A stretch of 64,000 nt of DNA from Paenibacillus_E qinlingensis_A (GTDB taxonomy: Bacteria; Bacillota; Bacilli; Paenibacillales; NBRC-103111): positions 434,001-498,000 of the forward strand of contig NZ_JAVDSB010000001.1 in the NCBI RefSeq assembly GCF_031455095.1. Direction: 5' to 3'. The notes beneath the pieces are model-generated. The model was not told the origin of the DNA, did no database searches, and saw only the letters and a list, made by a program, of their open reading frames with translations. Position 1 is the first letter of the stretch, and each line of letters starts with the position of its first letter. Below are positions 1 to 9,184 of the stretch, piece by piece. A program made the translations under genes and the position numbers.

Positions 1-1
1 C

Positions 2-655
2 GATAAAACCTTTGACTTAGTCCCACTGCAACATCCTGTTCTGCAAAAGGGGCAAGAGCCGAATGTTTTCGTAGCTGCTTTCGAGTATCGTGGTGATGGC
101 AGTGCGGCGATTACACCTTCGAACAAGAACGCAGCGCAAACAGCCAAATGGTTAGATTATTTATATTCTGACGAAGGCAATATTTTGAAATCGTTCGGTG
201 TAGAAGGTGTCACGTTTAAATCGGAGAACAAATTCCCGAAATATACGGATTTAATTGTAAACAATCCAGAGAAGCTGTCTGTCGGCGAAGCTATGTCGAA
301 ATACCTGCGTGTGTCTACACCAGCACCAGGATTTGTCGGTGACGATCGTTACACAGAACAATATTATAAGTTCGATCAACAGAAGCAAGCGGTAGATATT
401 TTCAATAAGTATGTGAAAAATATTAATAAAACTCGTTTCCCACGCGTATCTCATACGAATGATGAAGTTCAAGAACTATCAGCGATTATGGCTGAGGTGG
501 AGACGTACAGAGATGAAATGGTTTTGAAATTTATCATGGGTTCTGAGCCTCTTACGAATTACGATAAATACGTGCAACAGTTGAAAAACATGAAAATTGA
601 TAAAGCGCTTATACTTAAGCAAACTGCGCTAACACGTTACAACAGCCGTAAATAG
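2..655 (+). CDS. ABC sugar-binding lipoprotein, C-terminal part (5' end outside window)
   Basis: This is the 3' end (217 codons) of an extracellular solute-binding protein. The frame is open from base 2, so the gene starts upstream of the window. It should capture oligosaccharides outside the membrane and pass them to the two permeases that follow directly. The visible part has the family's usual C-terminal lobe, with NVFVAAFEYRGDGSAAI followed by AAQTAKWLDYLYSDEGN, where the segment 'WLDYLYSDEG' is typical of LplA-like family 1 binding proteins. The signal peptide and lipobox are not visible. The order binding protein, LplB-type permease, YtcP-type permease is standard in Paenibacillus. The family call is secure; the substrate is not known. 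Confidence 0.85.
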   Translation, partial: DKTFDLVPLQHPVLQKGQEPNVFVAAFEYRGDGSAAITPSNKNAAQTAKWLDYLYSDEGNILKSFGVEGVTFKSENKFPKYTDLIVNNPEKLSVGEAMSKYLRVSTPAPGFVGDDRYTEQYYKFDQQKQAVDIFNKYVKNINKTRFPRVSHTNDEVQELSAIMAEVETYRDEMVLKFIMGSEPLTNYDKYVQQLKNMKIDKALILKQTALTRYNSRK

Positions 656-743
656 GCACAATATCTCGAATGCGTAGGGGCGCTTCTTATTTAGCTAGAA
701 CACAGGATCCCTATCGAATTCGCAAGTGAAAGGAGGAAGAGGC

Positions 744-1649
744 ATGTCATGGCTAGTTAACGACTATCGAAAGCACAAATACTTATATGTCATGATTTTT
801 CCAGTCGTCCTTTTTTATCTTATTTTCCATTATGTTCCCATGTATGGAGCGATCATTGCTTTTAAAAATTATCGGATTGCGGATGGGTTCCTGCACAGTC
901 CGTGGGTGGGGTTCGATCATTTCATAAGCTTCTTCCAAAGCTATTACTTCTGGCGACTGCTGAAGAATACGCTGCTGCTCAATGTATACATGCTGCTAAT
1001 TTCGTTCCCAGCACCTATTATTTTCGCTTTGCTTATTAATGAAATTGTCAGCAAGCGATTCAAGAAGCTCGTTCAAACGATCACCTATCTACCGCATTTT
1101 ATCTCCCTGATTGTTGTGTGTGGAATGATTACGCAGTTTCTAGCTAGGGATGGCTTTATTACGGACATCTTGGTTTGGTTCGGCATGGAACGGCAGGTCT
1201 TACTCGCTCATCCGGAATATTTCCGCAGTATTTATATTATCTCAGATATTTGGCAGGGAGTCGGTTGGGGTTCGATTGTTTACTTAGCTGCCATCACCGG
1301 TATTAATCCAGAATTATATGAAGCGTCGAGGATTGATGGAGCTAATCGCTGGAAACAAATCCTGAATGTAACGATCCCAGGCATGATGCCAATCATTATT
1401 ATTTTGTTTATCCTAAAAGTTGGCCATATGCTGGACGTCGGCTTCGAGAAGATTATTCTTCTCTATAATCCGAATACGTATGTTACCGCAGATATGATCA
1501 GTACATTCGTGTACCGTAAAGGCTTGCAGGGCTCTTTCGAATTTAGCTATGCGACCGCAATCGGATTATTCCAAGCTGCCATCAATTTTATCCTGCTCAT
1601 AACGGCCAACCGAATTAGCAGGAAAGTTAGCGAGAACAGCTTATGGTAA
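744..1649 (+). CDS. Sugar ABC transporter permease, LplB type
   Basis: This is an inner-membrane permease (301 aa) of a binding-protein-dependent sugar importer. It has six likely membrane segments, the first at about residues 13-33 (VMIFPVVLFYLIFHYVPMYG). The cytoplasmic EAA loop that contacts the ATPase is visible at about residues 193-212 (YEASRIDGANRWKQILNVTI). An in-frame GTG lies at 726, but the ATG at 744 is preferred because the Shine-Dalgarno AAAGGAGGAA (729-738) sits just before it. It forms a pair with the next gene 21 bp downstream. No ATPase gene is present; these systems usually share a MsmX-like ATPase encoded elsewhere. Confidence 0.93.
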   Translation: MSWLVNDYRKHKYLYVMIFPVVLFYLIFHYVPMYGAIIAFKNYRIADGFLHSPWVGFDHFISFFQSYYFWRLLKNTLLLNVYMLLISFPAPIIFALLINEIVSKRFKKLVQTITYLPHFISLIVVCGMITQFLARDGFITDILVWFGMERQVLLAHPEYFRSIYIISDIWQGVGWGSIVYLAAITGINPELYEASRIDGANRWKQILNVTIPGMMPIIIILFILKVGHMLDVGFEKIILLYNPNTYVTADMISTFVYRKGLQGSFEFSYATAIGLFQAAINFILLITANRISRKVSENSLW

Positions 1650-1670
1650 AGCGATGCAGGAGGAAATCAA

Positions 1671-2564
1671 ATGGTACTTAATTCGATTCGCAGAAGTAAG
1701 GGAGAAACGATCTTCCAAATACTGAATGTCCTGTTTATGGTACTGATGATCGCCGTCACGTTGTATCCGTTCCTATTTGTCGTGTTCTCTTCGTTGAGTG
1801 ATTCCAAGAGACTGATCGCGCAAACAGGATTGCTAGTAGCTCCTGTTGGATTTACGGTAGAAGCCTATCAACTGGTATTCAAAAATCCGAATATCATAAG
1901 CGGTTATATGAACACGCTGTTCATAGTCATTGTAGGAACAATTATGAATTTGATCATGACTAGTCTAGGCGCGTACGTGTTATCACGTAAGGGCATAGTA
2001 TGGACGAAGCACATTATGCTGATGATCGTCTTCACCATGTTTTTCTCAGGTGGTATGATTCCGACGTATCTATTGGTTAACAATTGGCTGCATTTAGGCA
2101 ACAATCTGCTGGCGTTGATTATTCCTGGGCTTATTTCCACTTGGAATCTCATCATTCTTCGTACTTCGTTTAGTACGATACCTGAAAGCTTGATCGAGTC
2201 AGCTAGGATGGATGGCGCCCAAGATTTCACGATATTGTTCCGAATTGTCATTCCGCTTTCCATGCCGGTTATGGCCGTTATGCTGTTATTTTATGGCGTT
2301 GCACATTGGAATTCCTGGTTTGGAGCGATGCTCTACCTCCGAGATCGCGAGTTATTTCCCCTTCAATTAATTCTGCGTGAGATATTAATTCAGAACAATA
2401 CGTCGTACATGTCGGGAAATGCAGCTATTGAAGATGTAGAAGCGGTAGGAGAAAGTATCAAGTATGCCACGATCATTATTGCGACTTTGCCTATCCTATT
2501 TGTCTATCCCTTTCTGCAGAAATACTTTGTGAAAGGTGTTATGATAGGGTCGGTGAAGGAATAA
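1671..2564 (+). CDS. Carbohydrate ABC transporter permease, YtcP type
   Basis: This is the second membrane subunit (297 aa) of the importer. Hydrophobic segments begin at about residue 16 (ILNVLFMVLMIAVTLYPFLF), and the EAA loop is at about residues 175-195 (ESARMDGAQDFTILFRIVIP). The C-terminus YPFLQKYFVKGVMIGSVKE is characteristic of the YtcP/CarB-like half of LplB-YtcP pairs. The start is supported by GCAGGAGGAAATCA just upstream. It lies between its partner permease and a membrane regulator gene, which fits one importer operon. The transported sugar cannot be read from the sequence. Confidence 0.93.
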   Translation: MVLNSIRRSKGETIFQILNVLFMVLMIAVTLYPFLFVVFSSLSDSKRLIAQTGLLVAPVGFTVEAYQLVFKNPNIISGYMNTLFIVIVGTIMNLIMTSLGAYVLSRKGIVWTKHIMLMIVFTMFFSGGMIPTYLLVNNWLHLGNNLLALIIPGLISTWNLIILRTSFSTIPESLIESARMDGAQDFTILFRIVIPLSMPVMAVMLLFYGVAHWNSWFGAMLYLRDRELFPLQLILREILIQNNTSYMSGNAAIEDVEAVGESIKYATIIIATLPILFVYPFLQKYFVKGVMIGSVKE

Positions 2565-2591
2565 GAAATCTGGCATCCGAGGTGTTGTGAC

Positions 2592-4928
2592 ATGAAGGTA
2601 AGGTATAGTTGGAAATGGCGTGGCATACGAAGCAAATGGCTGGGTTCCTATGCGATTGTGCTGATGATTCCAATTATTTTGATGGCTGCAACGCATATGC
2701 AAACGCGACGGGTTATTGAAGATGAGATCTTTAAAGCGAACTCAGCTTTGTTGTCACAGCTTCAGCAAGAGATTGACAACTACGTTGATTATACGTATCG
2801 CTTGACTGAGGTAATCTCTCTTAATCCGAGGGTCAGCACCTTGGCACGCGCTCAGAAAGATATTGATACCACGGAACGTCTATCCATCGTGCAGCTGCTA
2901 GCGGAGTTCAAAGCCTATAACATTTCTAAACGGTACGTCAATAACTTTTATATCTACTTCCCCGAGGGAGATTTTGTTCTCAGCGATAGTTCTTACTATC
3001 AAAGCGATTTATTTTATAAGCAAAATATGAGCGCCACCGGAATCTCTATGGAGCAGTGGCGGAATTACTTGGCACAGACCCAAAGAGGCTCTTTCTATAA
3101 TTTTCTTGAGCTAGGCGGCGTTGTGCAAAATGGCATTATTTATACCCAAGGACTTCCTATTCAACAAGGAGGCTCCTATCCAGCAGCTCTTGTTATTGAA
3201 TTAAATGAAGAACGTCTCTTGTCATCCATTCGTAATATCCAAACCTATAATCAAGGAAATGTCTACATTTTTGATGCCCAGAATAAGCTGTTGGCTTCGA
3301 CGGAAGGCGATAAGGCGCGGGAGCGGACGTTTGATTTTTCCAAAAAAGGTGGAGAACGTATCGGAAATACGTCCGCTGTGTGGGATGGCGAACAGGTTGT
3401 TCTTTCGTACATCGAATCCCAGCAGAGTAACTGGAAGTATGTCTATGTCCTTCCTGCCAAACTCTATAGTGAAAAGTCGGAGTATGTGTGGAATATGTCA
3501 CTGCTCATGTTAGCTGTTGCCTTAATTATTGGCTTAATTATTGCCGTGCTGCTCGCTAGAAGAAATTATTCGCCTCTCCAGAAGCTTGTGCGCAGCGTCG
3601 CTGAACGCAGTGGTAATCAGACGTTAAGTCACGCCAAGTCCAACGAGTATGACTATCTGGAGGAAGCGATTGATAACACATTTGGCCGCTATCAAGATAT
3701 GAATCGTACGATTGAGAAGCAGAATAAGACCCTGCGATCCAATCTCCTTGTGCGGCTTCTCAAAGGCAGAATCGAGAACGATTTTCCGATTGCAGATGTC
3801 CTCCCAGAATATGGTATCAAACTTCGTTCTGAGGATTTTGCTGTTGTCTTATTTTATCTCGATGATTATAGCGGCTTCTTTCGGCATGATGAGCAGGATG
3901 TGGAGAAGAAGCGTGAATTCGTTCACCTTATCATGACGAATATTGTGGAGGAGCTTGCAGGACAGAAGCATCAAGGCTGGATGACAGAAGTAGACGAGAT
4001 GCTTGCTTGTATCATTAACTTTGAGCCGGGCACATCCGCTGAAACCGCAATTGCTGATCTCAAAAGCTTAGCGGAAGAGTCGCAGAGGTTTATTAGTAAT
4101 CGCTTTCACATTCTGTTCACCGTATCCATCAGCTCTAATCATAAATCTTCCATGCAGCTTCCCGTAGCTTATCTAGAGGCGCTGGAAGCGATGGAGTACC
4201 GGATGTTGCTTGGCGGTCAGACGATCATTTGGCATGATCAAATCAAAGTACAGAAGCCGTCATACGACTATACGATGGAGAAGGAACATCAGTTAATTAA
4301 CTATGTGAATGCAGGTGATTTTCCTGGTGCGAAGGCGATGTTAGATGACATCATTGACCATAATTTGGCTGAAAAAAATATTTCAGTAGACATGATTCGA
4401 TGCCTCATGTTTGACATTAGCTCTACGATGATGAAGGCAGCGATGGAATCCAATCTAGATCACCCGGAGATTTATCAAGAAAATTTGGTAGCGATCCGTG
4501 AGCTCATGAACGGGAGTACCGTCGCCTCGATGCGAGAGCGCATGACGCAGTTCTTACAAAAAATTTGCGGATATGTGGAAGAACGAAAGAAGAGTAACAA
4601 GAAAATCCGTTTGAAAGAAAGTGTGCTTAACTTTGTTTCCGAAAACTATCGCGATCAGGCTCTCAATATTGGCACCATTTCAGCCAATTTTAATGTGCAT
4701 CCTTCGTATTTGTCCCGTTATTTCAAGGAGCAAGTTGGCGATAATTTAACCGAGTATATCAATAAGTATAGAGTGGATAAATCCAAAACGCTTCTGCTGC
4801 AGGATGACATTTTGATTAAAGATATCAGTGATCTTGTAGGCTTTTACAGTATCAGCACATTCATCCGTGTATTTAAGAAGTACGAAGGGGTTACACCAAG
4901 CGCGTATCGGGAAGGCAAAAAATATTAA
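2592..4928 (+). CDS. Membrane-anchored AraC-family transcriptional regulator
   Basis: A 778-residue one-component regulator. A first membrane segment (about residues 16-34) and a second (about 302-322, LLMLAVALIIGLIIAVLLA) flank a 270-residue extracellular sensor region, probably a Cache-type domain. A long cytoplasmic linker leads to a C-terminal AraC DNA-binding domain (about 675-775) with two helix-turn-helix units, NIGTISANFNVHPSYLSRYF and ISDLVGFYSISTFIRVFKKY. There is no kinase or receiver domain, so signal and DNA binding are joined in one chain, as in B. subtilis YesS. It follows the permeases by 27 bp and probably controls this importer and the FAD genes behind it. Confidence 0.92.
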   Translation: MKVRYSWKWRGIRSKWLGSYAIVLMIPIILMAATHMQTRRVIEDEIFKANSALLSQLQQEIDNYVDYTYRLTEVISLNPRVSTLARAQKDIDTTERLSIVQLLAEFKAYNISKRYVNNFYIYFPEGDFVLSDSSYYQSDLFYKQNMSATGISMEQWRNYLAQTQRGSFYNFLELGGVVQNGIIYTQGLPIQQGGSYPAALVIELNEERLLSSIRNIQTYNQGNVYIFDAQNKLLASTEGDKARERTFDFSKKGGERIGNTSAVWDGEQVVLSYIESQQSNWKYVYVLPAKLYSEKSEYVWNMSLLMLAVALIIGLIIAVLLARRNYSPLQKLVRSVAERSGNQTLSHAKSNEYDYLEEAIDNTFGRYQDMNRTIEKQNKTLRSNLLVRLLKGRIENDFPIADVLPEYGIKLRSEDFAVVLFYLDDYSGFFRHDEQDVEKKREFVHLIMTNIVEELAGQKHQGWMTEVDEMLACIINFEPGTSAETAIADLKSLAEESQRFISNRFHILFTVSISSNHKSSMQLPVAYLEALEAMEYRMLLGGQTIIWHDQIKVQKPSYDYTMEKEHQLINYVNAGDFPGAKAMLDDIIDHNLAEKNISVDMIRCLMFDISSTMMKAAMESNLDHPEIYQENLVAIRELMNGSTVASMRERMTQFLQKICGYVEERKKSNKKIRLKESVLNFVSENYRDQALNIGTISANFNVHPSYLSRYFKEQVGDNLTEYINKYRVDKSKTLLLQDDILIKDISDLVGFYSISTFIRVFKKYEGVTPSAYREGKKY

Positions 4929-4973
4929 TGCTTCGTATTTGATTGTCCAAACAACGAAATGAGGTGATCCAGC

Positions 4974-5777
4974 GTGGTTCACATGGAGCATCGGTATTAT
5001 CCGATGATTATTATTGGAGCAACATTTGCAGGGCTGGGAGCAGCGTATACCAACAAAGAGGCACTTGTGATTGAAAGAACAGCGCTTGTCGGACATGAAT
5101 TCATTAATAGCTATCATCTAGGTGAGGGATGGCAGCAAACACCTGTAACCGCAGAAGGCGAGAAGTTGAAAAAAGAATTACTCGATCGCGGTATCTTGTC
5201 AGAAGAGGGAAGTGTGCACATTCCTGCCATTGCCCCCGTGCTCTACAACAAGATTGCTGAGGATGCCATTTCGATCATGCTGCATACCGATGTTACGGAA
5301 ATTCGCCGTCTAGCTGAGGGATTTGAAGTCACTGTATACAACGCCTCTGGCTTCAGCCGGTTCACAACGGATCGCATTATGGACACCCGATCAGAAAGCG
5401 CATTGCCAGGTAGTGTCGTGTCCAAAAGCTTGAATGCGATGCTGAGTTGTCGTGAAGAGGGGCTGGAAGTACCGTTGTTCACCATGGAAAATGTTCGCTT
5501 TGCCACTGGTAAGCTTCAGGGTGAATGGATTGTGAAAGTAACTGTTGATGTTGAGGATGACTGGATTGCAGCTAGGCACAAGCTGCATCACATGTGGGCG
5601 AATAGGCCGGATGTTTGGGAAAAGTGGACGATTTCTGCTATAGCTGGCTGTTTCGAGCTTCAAATTAATCAAGAGCCGACTGCCATTGAGCCGAACTGGT
5701 GGAGTCATCCATCCGGTGCTTTTCGCAATCCTTTAGAGGCATTCGAAGCAGGACTTGCGTTTGGAAGGGGGAACTAG
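4974..5777 (+). CDS. FAD-dependent oxidoreductase-like protein (small partner)
   Basis: A 267-residue protein with an N-terminal dinucleotide-binding fold: MIIIGATFAGLGAAY (about residues 11-25), followed by the second strand ALVIER. The classical GxGxxG is changed to GATFAG, so cofactor binding is likely but not certain. No other catalytic motif is recognised. The GTG at 4974 is taken as the start because GAGGTG (4961-4966) lies 7 bases before it; the in-frame ATG at 4983 is 16 bases away. The stop is one base before the next gene, a larger FAD oxidoreductase, so the two are surely co-transcribed and may form a complex. Exact function unknown. Confidence 0.7.
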   Translation: MVHMEHRYYPMIIIGATFAGLGAAYTNKEALVIERTALVGHEFINSYHLGEGWQQTPVTAEGEKLKKELLDRGILSEEGSVHIPAIAPVLYNKIAEDAISIMLHTDVTEIRRLAEGFEVTVYNASGFSRFTTDRIMDTRSESALPGSVVSKSLNAMLSCREEGLEVPLFTMENVRFATGKLQGEWIVKVTVDVEDDWIAARHKLHHMWANRPDVWEKWTISAIAGCFELQINQEPTAIEPNWWSHPSGAFRNPLEAFEAGLAFGRGN

Positions 5778-5778
5778 C

Positions 5779-7692
5779 ATGCGGTTATCACAAAATGTGA
5801 ATGGCGCCATAACAGTTACTGAAACAGAGTTACCCGGATTTGCCCAAAGCTATGATGTCATCGTAGCGGGGCTTGGCACATCAGGTGCAATTGCATTAAT
5901 TACCGCCGCTCGCAAAGGGTTGAAAGTCCTTGGCATCGATCGTATGAACTGTATGGGCGGCATGGGAACGGCAGGTTCCGTTAACGGCTACTATTTCGGT
6001 TCTACCGGGGGATTATATGAGCAGTTGGATGAGAAGGTAGCTGACTATGTGGATACGATCTACACGAAGTCTAGTGCTTACAACGTAGAGGCCAAGAAGT
6101 ACGTTTTGGAGCAGGAAGCGATACGTTATGGTGCGGAGCTTACTTATAAATCAGCTATAACAGGTGTTTATCTGGAGGGCAAGCAAGTAAGAGGTGTGAG
6201 CTTCATAGGGCCAAGAGGCATACAGTCAGTGAACTGCAAGGTGTTGATCGATTGTACAGGAGATGCTGAAGCTGTTCACTTGGCTGGAGGCGGCTTCCAA
6301 TATGGTCGAGAGCTGGATGGTCGAACGCAGCCTTTTACAAGCGTTAAAGTATTCGCAGCGGGTAATAAAGTAAGCTGGAGAAATTTCGATTCCGGCTGTA
6401 CGAACCAAACGGATGGAAATGCATTTTCCACGGCTTTGGTTCTTGCGCATGCGCAGCATTTGGAAGAAACGTACTCAAACGACAATCGGTTACTGCATAT
6501 CGCTCCATTATTAGGTGTTAGGGAAGGCCGTTTAATAGAAGGCGAAGAAACGATTGCACTCGGGGATTTCTTCGCAGATAGGACGACAGAGCAACCCGTG
6601 TTTTATGCCAATGCGGATATTGATAAACATGGCCGTGACCATGCTTTCGAAAGTCAGCATCTGCAAGATTGGTTTGTTGCCAGTAATTTAGGGGCTGCCA
6701 ATATTACGGTTCCGGTTCCTCTCGGAGCTATGATCCCTAAGGGATTCGAGGGGCTGCTCGCGGCAGGTCGCTGCTTATCTGTCGATCATGATTTATCCAC
6801 GTGTGTGAGAATGAACCGAGATATGCAAAAGTCTGGCGAAGCCGCAGCAACAGCTGCATATATCGCAATCAAGGACAGTCTGGCACTCAAGGATGTGCCG
6901 TATGAAGAGCTTATCGAGCATCTGACTGAAACGGGTTGCTTTGATCCACACAACGATAAAGGGTATGAATTTGCATATCCGGGTGGGAGGAAACCGGCAC
7001 TGCCGATCGTTTGGCTAACCGATCCGGATCAGATCCGTCAAGGCTTAATGAGCGAGCAACCCGGTGTGGCGATCTGGTCTTGCAAAAGACTTGGTGACGC
7101 GATGAAGCCTCATTTGCACATTTGGATGGAGGAAGGTAAGGATGACACGGACGGCACAGAATCCCTTCGCAAGCATTGTGCTTTTGCCTTAGCACTATTG
7201 GAGGATGAGGCAGCGTTGCCAAATCTACGAGCCATGGTCATGGAGCGGGACTCGCTGGTTCTGCAGGATTGCCGCAAAAACAATCAAATGCGTGGATACA
7301 TGGCCATCTATTTGCTCGGAAGAATGCGGGATAAGGAAATCGCCTCCGAGCTCATTCGCCTTTTACAGGATCCAGAGGAAATCGAGCGGGCCCTCTACAA
7401 TGCAGGAGACGGTACGGAAGGTGCGAGGCAGAAGAAATATAACGATACGTATTTCCAGTTCTTCTCACATTCGGTTATCGCGCTGATTCGTATTGGTGAG
7501 CAGCATGCTTCCATGCAAGATGAGATTGGTAAGGCTCTGCGAAATGTTGTGGCTAGCGGAGATTACGTGGAAAGAATAACACATCGACCGTATGGAACCT
7601 ACGAGTACTCAATCGTCGATAATATTCAATTCGTAATTGAAAAAGAATTGAAGCATTGGAGACTAGGGGAAAATGCGGTTAGCGCAGGCTAA
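5779..7692 (+). CDS. FAD-dependent oxidoreductase with C-terminal HEAT-like region
   Basis: A 637-residue member of the FAD-dependent oxidoreductase family with PF12831-like features. The Rossmann motif YDVIVAGLGTSGAIALITAA is near residue 24, followed by the glycine-rich MNCMGGMGTAGSVNGYYFG, and a second FAD contact is near FEGLLAAGRCLSVDHD (about 324-339). About 170 C-terminal residues look helical and repetitive (LRAMVMERDSLVLQDC, EIASELIRLLQD), like HEAT repeats. The ATG at 5779 follows GGAAGGGGG and is preferred to the TTG at 5755. It is the last gene of the importer operon, so a role in oxidising an imported sugar or its derivative is inferred, not shown. Confidence 0.85.
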   Translation: MRLSQNVNGAITVTETELPGFAQSYDVIVAGLGTSGAIALITAARKGLKVLGIDRMNCMGGMGTAGSVNGYYFGSTGGLYEQLDEKVADYVDTIYTKSSAYNVEAKKYVLEQEAIRYGAELTYKSAITGVYLEGKQVRGVSFIGPRGIQSVNCKVLIDCTGDAEAVHLAGGGFQYGRELDGRTQPFTSVKVFAAGNKVSWRNFDSGCTNQTDGNAFSTALVLAHAQHLEETYSNDNRLLHIAPLLGVREGRLIEGEETIALGDFFADRTTEQPVFYANADIDKHGRDHAFESQHLQDWFVASNLGAANITVPVPLGAMIPKGFEGLLAAGRCLSVDHDLSTCVRMNRDMQKSGEAAATAAYIAIKDSLALKDVPYEELIEHLTETGCFDPHNDKGYEFAYPGGRKPALPIVWLTDPDQIRQGLMSEQPGVAIWSCKRLGDAMKPHLHIWMEEGKDDTDGTESLRKHCAFALALLEDEAALPNLRAMVMERDSLVLQDCRKNNQMRGYMAIYLLGRMRDKEIASELIRLLQDPEEIERALYNAGDGTEGARQKKYNDTYFQFFSHSVIALIRIGEQHASMQDEIGKALRNVVASGDYVERITHRPYGTYEYSIVDNIQFVIEKELKHWRLGENAVSAG

Positions 7693-7836
7693 AGAATGTA
7701 GTGACACGGCCTGAAAATGGGATGGATACTGGTTAGGCGTAGATAGGTAGAAGTTACTGGAGTAGTAGTTAATCGTAGTAAATTGGATTACTAAGTCCGA
7801 ATGGTGAGTTGGTTGGATGGCGTTTTCCGCTTCTCA

Positions 7837-7898
7837 GAAAACCACGTAAGATAAGGTGATGGCATCCCATGGCATCATCTTATCTTGCGTGGTTTCTC
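7837..7898 (+). terminator. Long hairpin terminator after the importer/FAD operon
   Basis: Arms at about 7837-7865 and 7869-7898 pair over roughly 24 bases (CCACGTAAGATAAGG with TTATCTTGCGTGG) with only G-U pairs and one mismatch near the loop, followed by TTTCTCATTTTT. It is nearly symmetrical and could act on both strands. It lies in the 364-base gap 7693-8056, where I see no further gene; the rest is AT-rich leader of the next gene with a possible TATAAA at about 7988. Confidence 0.8.
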
Positions 7899-8056
7899 AT
7901 TTTTACTGGAAATAAAGTGAGGTTGCATAACGTTATTGTTCAGCTGGTCGTCCATTCGCACGGATTAGCGTTTTTTCCTTTTATTGTATAAATTTCACGC
8001 GTTCAACAAACAATTGAATACAATTGGAATTTGCATCGCAAAAAGGAGGATTCATT

Positions 8057-8917
8057 GTGTTAGATTGGGTTGAAATCGTTTTACGGACATTTTTATCAAT
8101 TGTGGTGCTTTTCCTTATGACGAAGCTGTTGGGGAAAAGGCAAGTCACACAGCTGTCTTTCTTCGAATACATCACCGGGATTTCCATTGGTAATCTCGCG
8201 GCGTATATATCGTTGGACACGGATACGAAATGGTATCTAGGGTTGGTAGCCATAGGGGTATGGGTGGCTTGCACCTTAGGCATTGAATTTCTGCAGATGA
8301 AAAGTAAAAAAGCGCGGGATTTCATTGATAGTAAAGGGACAATCCTCATTAGAGATGGTAAAGTCATGGAAGATAATTTAAAGAAAGAACGCTTAACCAC
8401 GGATGAACTTATGGAGCAACTGCGCAAAAGATCGGTATTTAAAGTGGCCGATGTGGAATTTGCCATTATGGAACCAAGCGGAGTAATTAATGTCCTCTTA
8501 ACGCGTGAGAATCAACCGCTAACGCCCAAACATTTAGGCATCCAAGTTGCGCCTGAGAAGGAGCCGCAAGCAGTGATCATGGATGGCGTAATTATAGACG
8601 AACCTTTGGCTACGCTAGGTTTTAGTCGGGCATGGCTGAATACGGAGTTAGTTAAAATAGGTGTCACTGTCGAAAATGTATTTTTAGGTCAAGTGGATTC
8701 TTACGGCCAATTGTTTGTTGATTTGTATGATGACAAGATCAACGTCCCTGTGCCACAGGAGAAAGCAACGTTATTTGCAACCTTAAAACAATGCGAAGGC
8801 GATTTGATGTTATATGGACTGACCACGAATAATAAAAAGGCTAAAGAAATGTACGAGCAATGCTCGAAGCAAATGGAGGAAATCATTGCACAACTGAAAC
8901 CGATTCTTAAACATTGA
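8057..8917 (+). CDS. DUF421 domain membrane protein (YetF/YkjA-like)
   Basis: A 286-residue membrane protein of the DUF421/YetF family. Three hydrophobic segments occupy the first 85 residues (VEIVLRTFLSIVVLFLMTKL; ITGISIGNLAAYISL; GLVAIGVWVACTLGIEFLQ). A soluble part follows with the family motif SFFEYITGISIGN upstream and GTILIRDGKVMEDNLKKERL downstream. The GTG at 8057 is chosen because AAAAAGGAGG (8039-8048) precedes it; the TTG at 8024 has no such site. In Bacillus, relatives are linked to sporulation or spore-membrane lipid processes. It stands alone between two strong hairpins. Confidence 0.9.
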   Translation: MLDWVEIVLRTFLSIVVLFLMTKLLGKRQVTQLSFFEYITGISIGNLAAYISLDTDTKWYLGLVAIGVWVACTLGIEFLQMKSKKARDFIDSKGTILIRDGKVMEDNLKKERLTTDELMEQLRKRSVFKVADVEFAIMEPSGVINVLLTRENQPLTPKHLGIQVAPEKEPQAVIMDGVIIDEPLATLGFSRAWLNTELVKIGVTVENVFLGQVDSYGQLFVDLYDDKINVPVPQEKATLFATLKQCEGDLMLYGLTTNNKKAKEMYEQCSKQMEEIIAQLKPILKH

Positions 8918-8964
8918 TGTGAAGTTGGACTAGTCATGTAGCCACAACTAGGCTTTAAGCCATC

Positions 8965-8993
8965 TTGACAGCTCACGAACCAGGTGTGAAAAT
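8965..8993 (+). promoter_or_regulatory. Probable sigma-A promoter of the hut operon
   Basis: A perfect -35 TTGACA (8965-8970) is followed after 17 bases by GAAAAT (8988-8993, four of six matches to TATAAT). It lies 190 bases before hutH and upstream of the leader hairpin. No better promoter fits in the short space between that hairpin and hutH. Confidence 0.5.
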
Positions 8994-9045
8994 GGGAATA
9001 GGTAAGATTAGGAAAAACAAAATAATGATAAAGTGAGTGATCGCG

Positions 9046-9123
9046 ATGATGGATCGGCTGGAGCTGGATACCGGACAATCGCATACAATCCTCTTTTTCA
9101 AAAAGGGACCGAATGGAAGCTAA
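9046..9123 (+). CDS. Possible 25-codon leader peptide upstream of hutH
   Basis: A short reading frame (MMDRLELDTGQSHTILFF then KKGPNGS) starts at tandem ATG codons and has a weak purine-rich site (AAGTGAG, 9031-9037). Its last codons form the left arm of the leader hairpin and its TAA lies in the loop. A ribosome ending translation there would cover the hairpin. It holds only one His codon, so it is not a classical amino-acid attenuator. Translation is unproven. Confidence 0.3.
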   Translation: MMDRLELDTGQSHTILFFKKGPNGS

Positions 9124-9144
9124 CAACTTCCGTACGGTCCCTTT
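9102..9144 (+). terminator. Leader hairpin (terminator or attenuator) before hutH
   Basis: Arms AAAGGGACCGAATGGAAG (9102-9119) and CTTCCGTACGGTCCCTTT (9127-9144) pair with two mismatches and are followed by CTTTTGG. Only about 40 bases separate it from the hutH start, including the ribosome binding site, so it must be inside the hut transcript or else hut depends on read-through. In B. subtilis the hut operon is controlled by HutP-dependent antitermination at a comparable place; no hutP gene is visible here. Confidence 0.6.
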
Positions 9145-9184
9145 CTTTTGGTAAAGCGAGAAAGGAAAGGAGTCTGACTTGACC

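Noticed and set aside
7981..8466. 161-codon minus-strand frame over the DUF421 gene
   Set aside because: It is antisense to well-conserved DUF421 coding sequence and has no recognisable domain.
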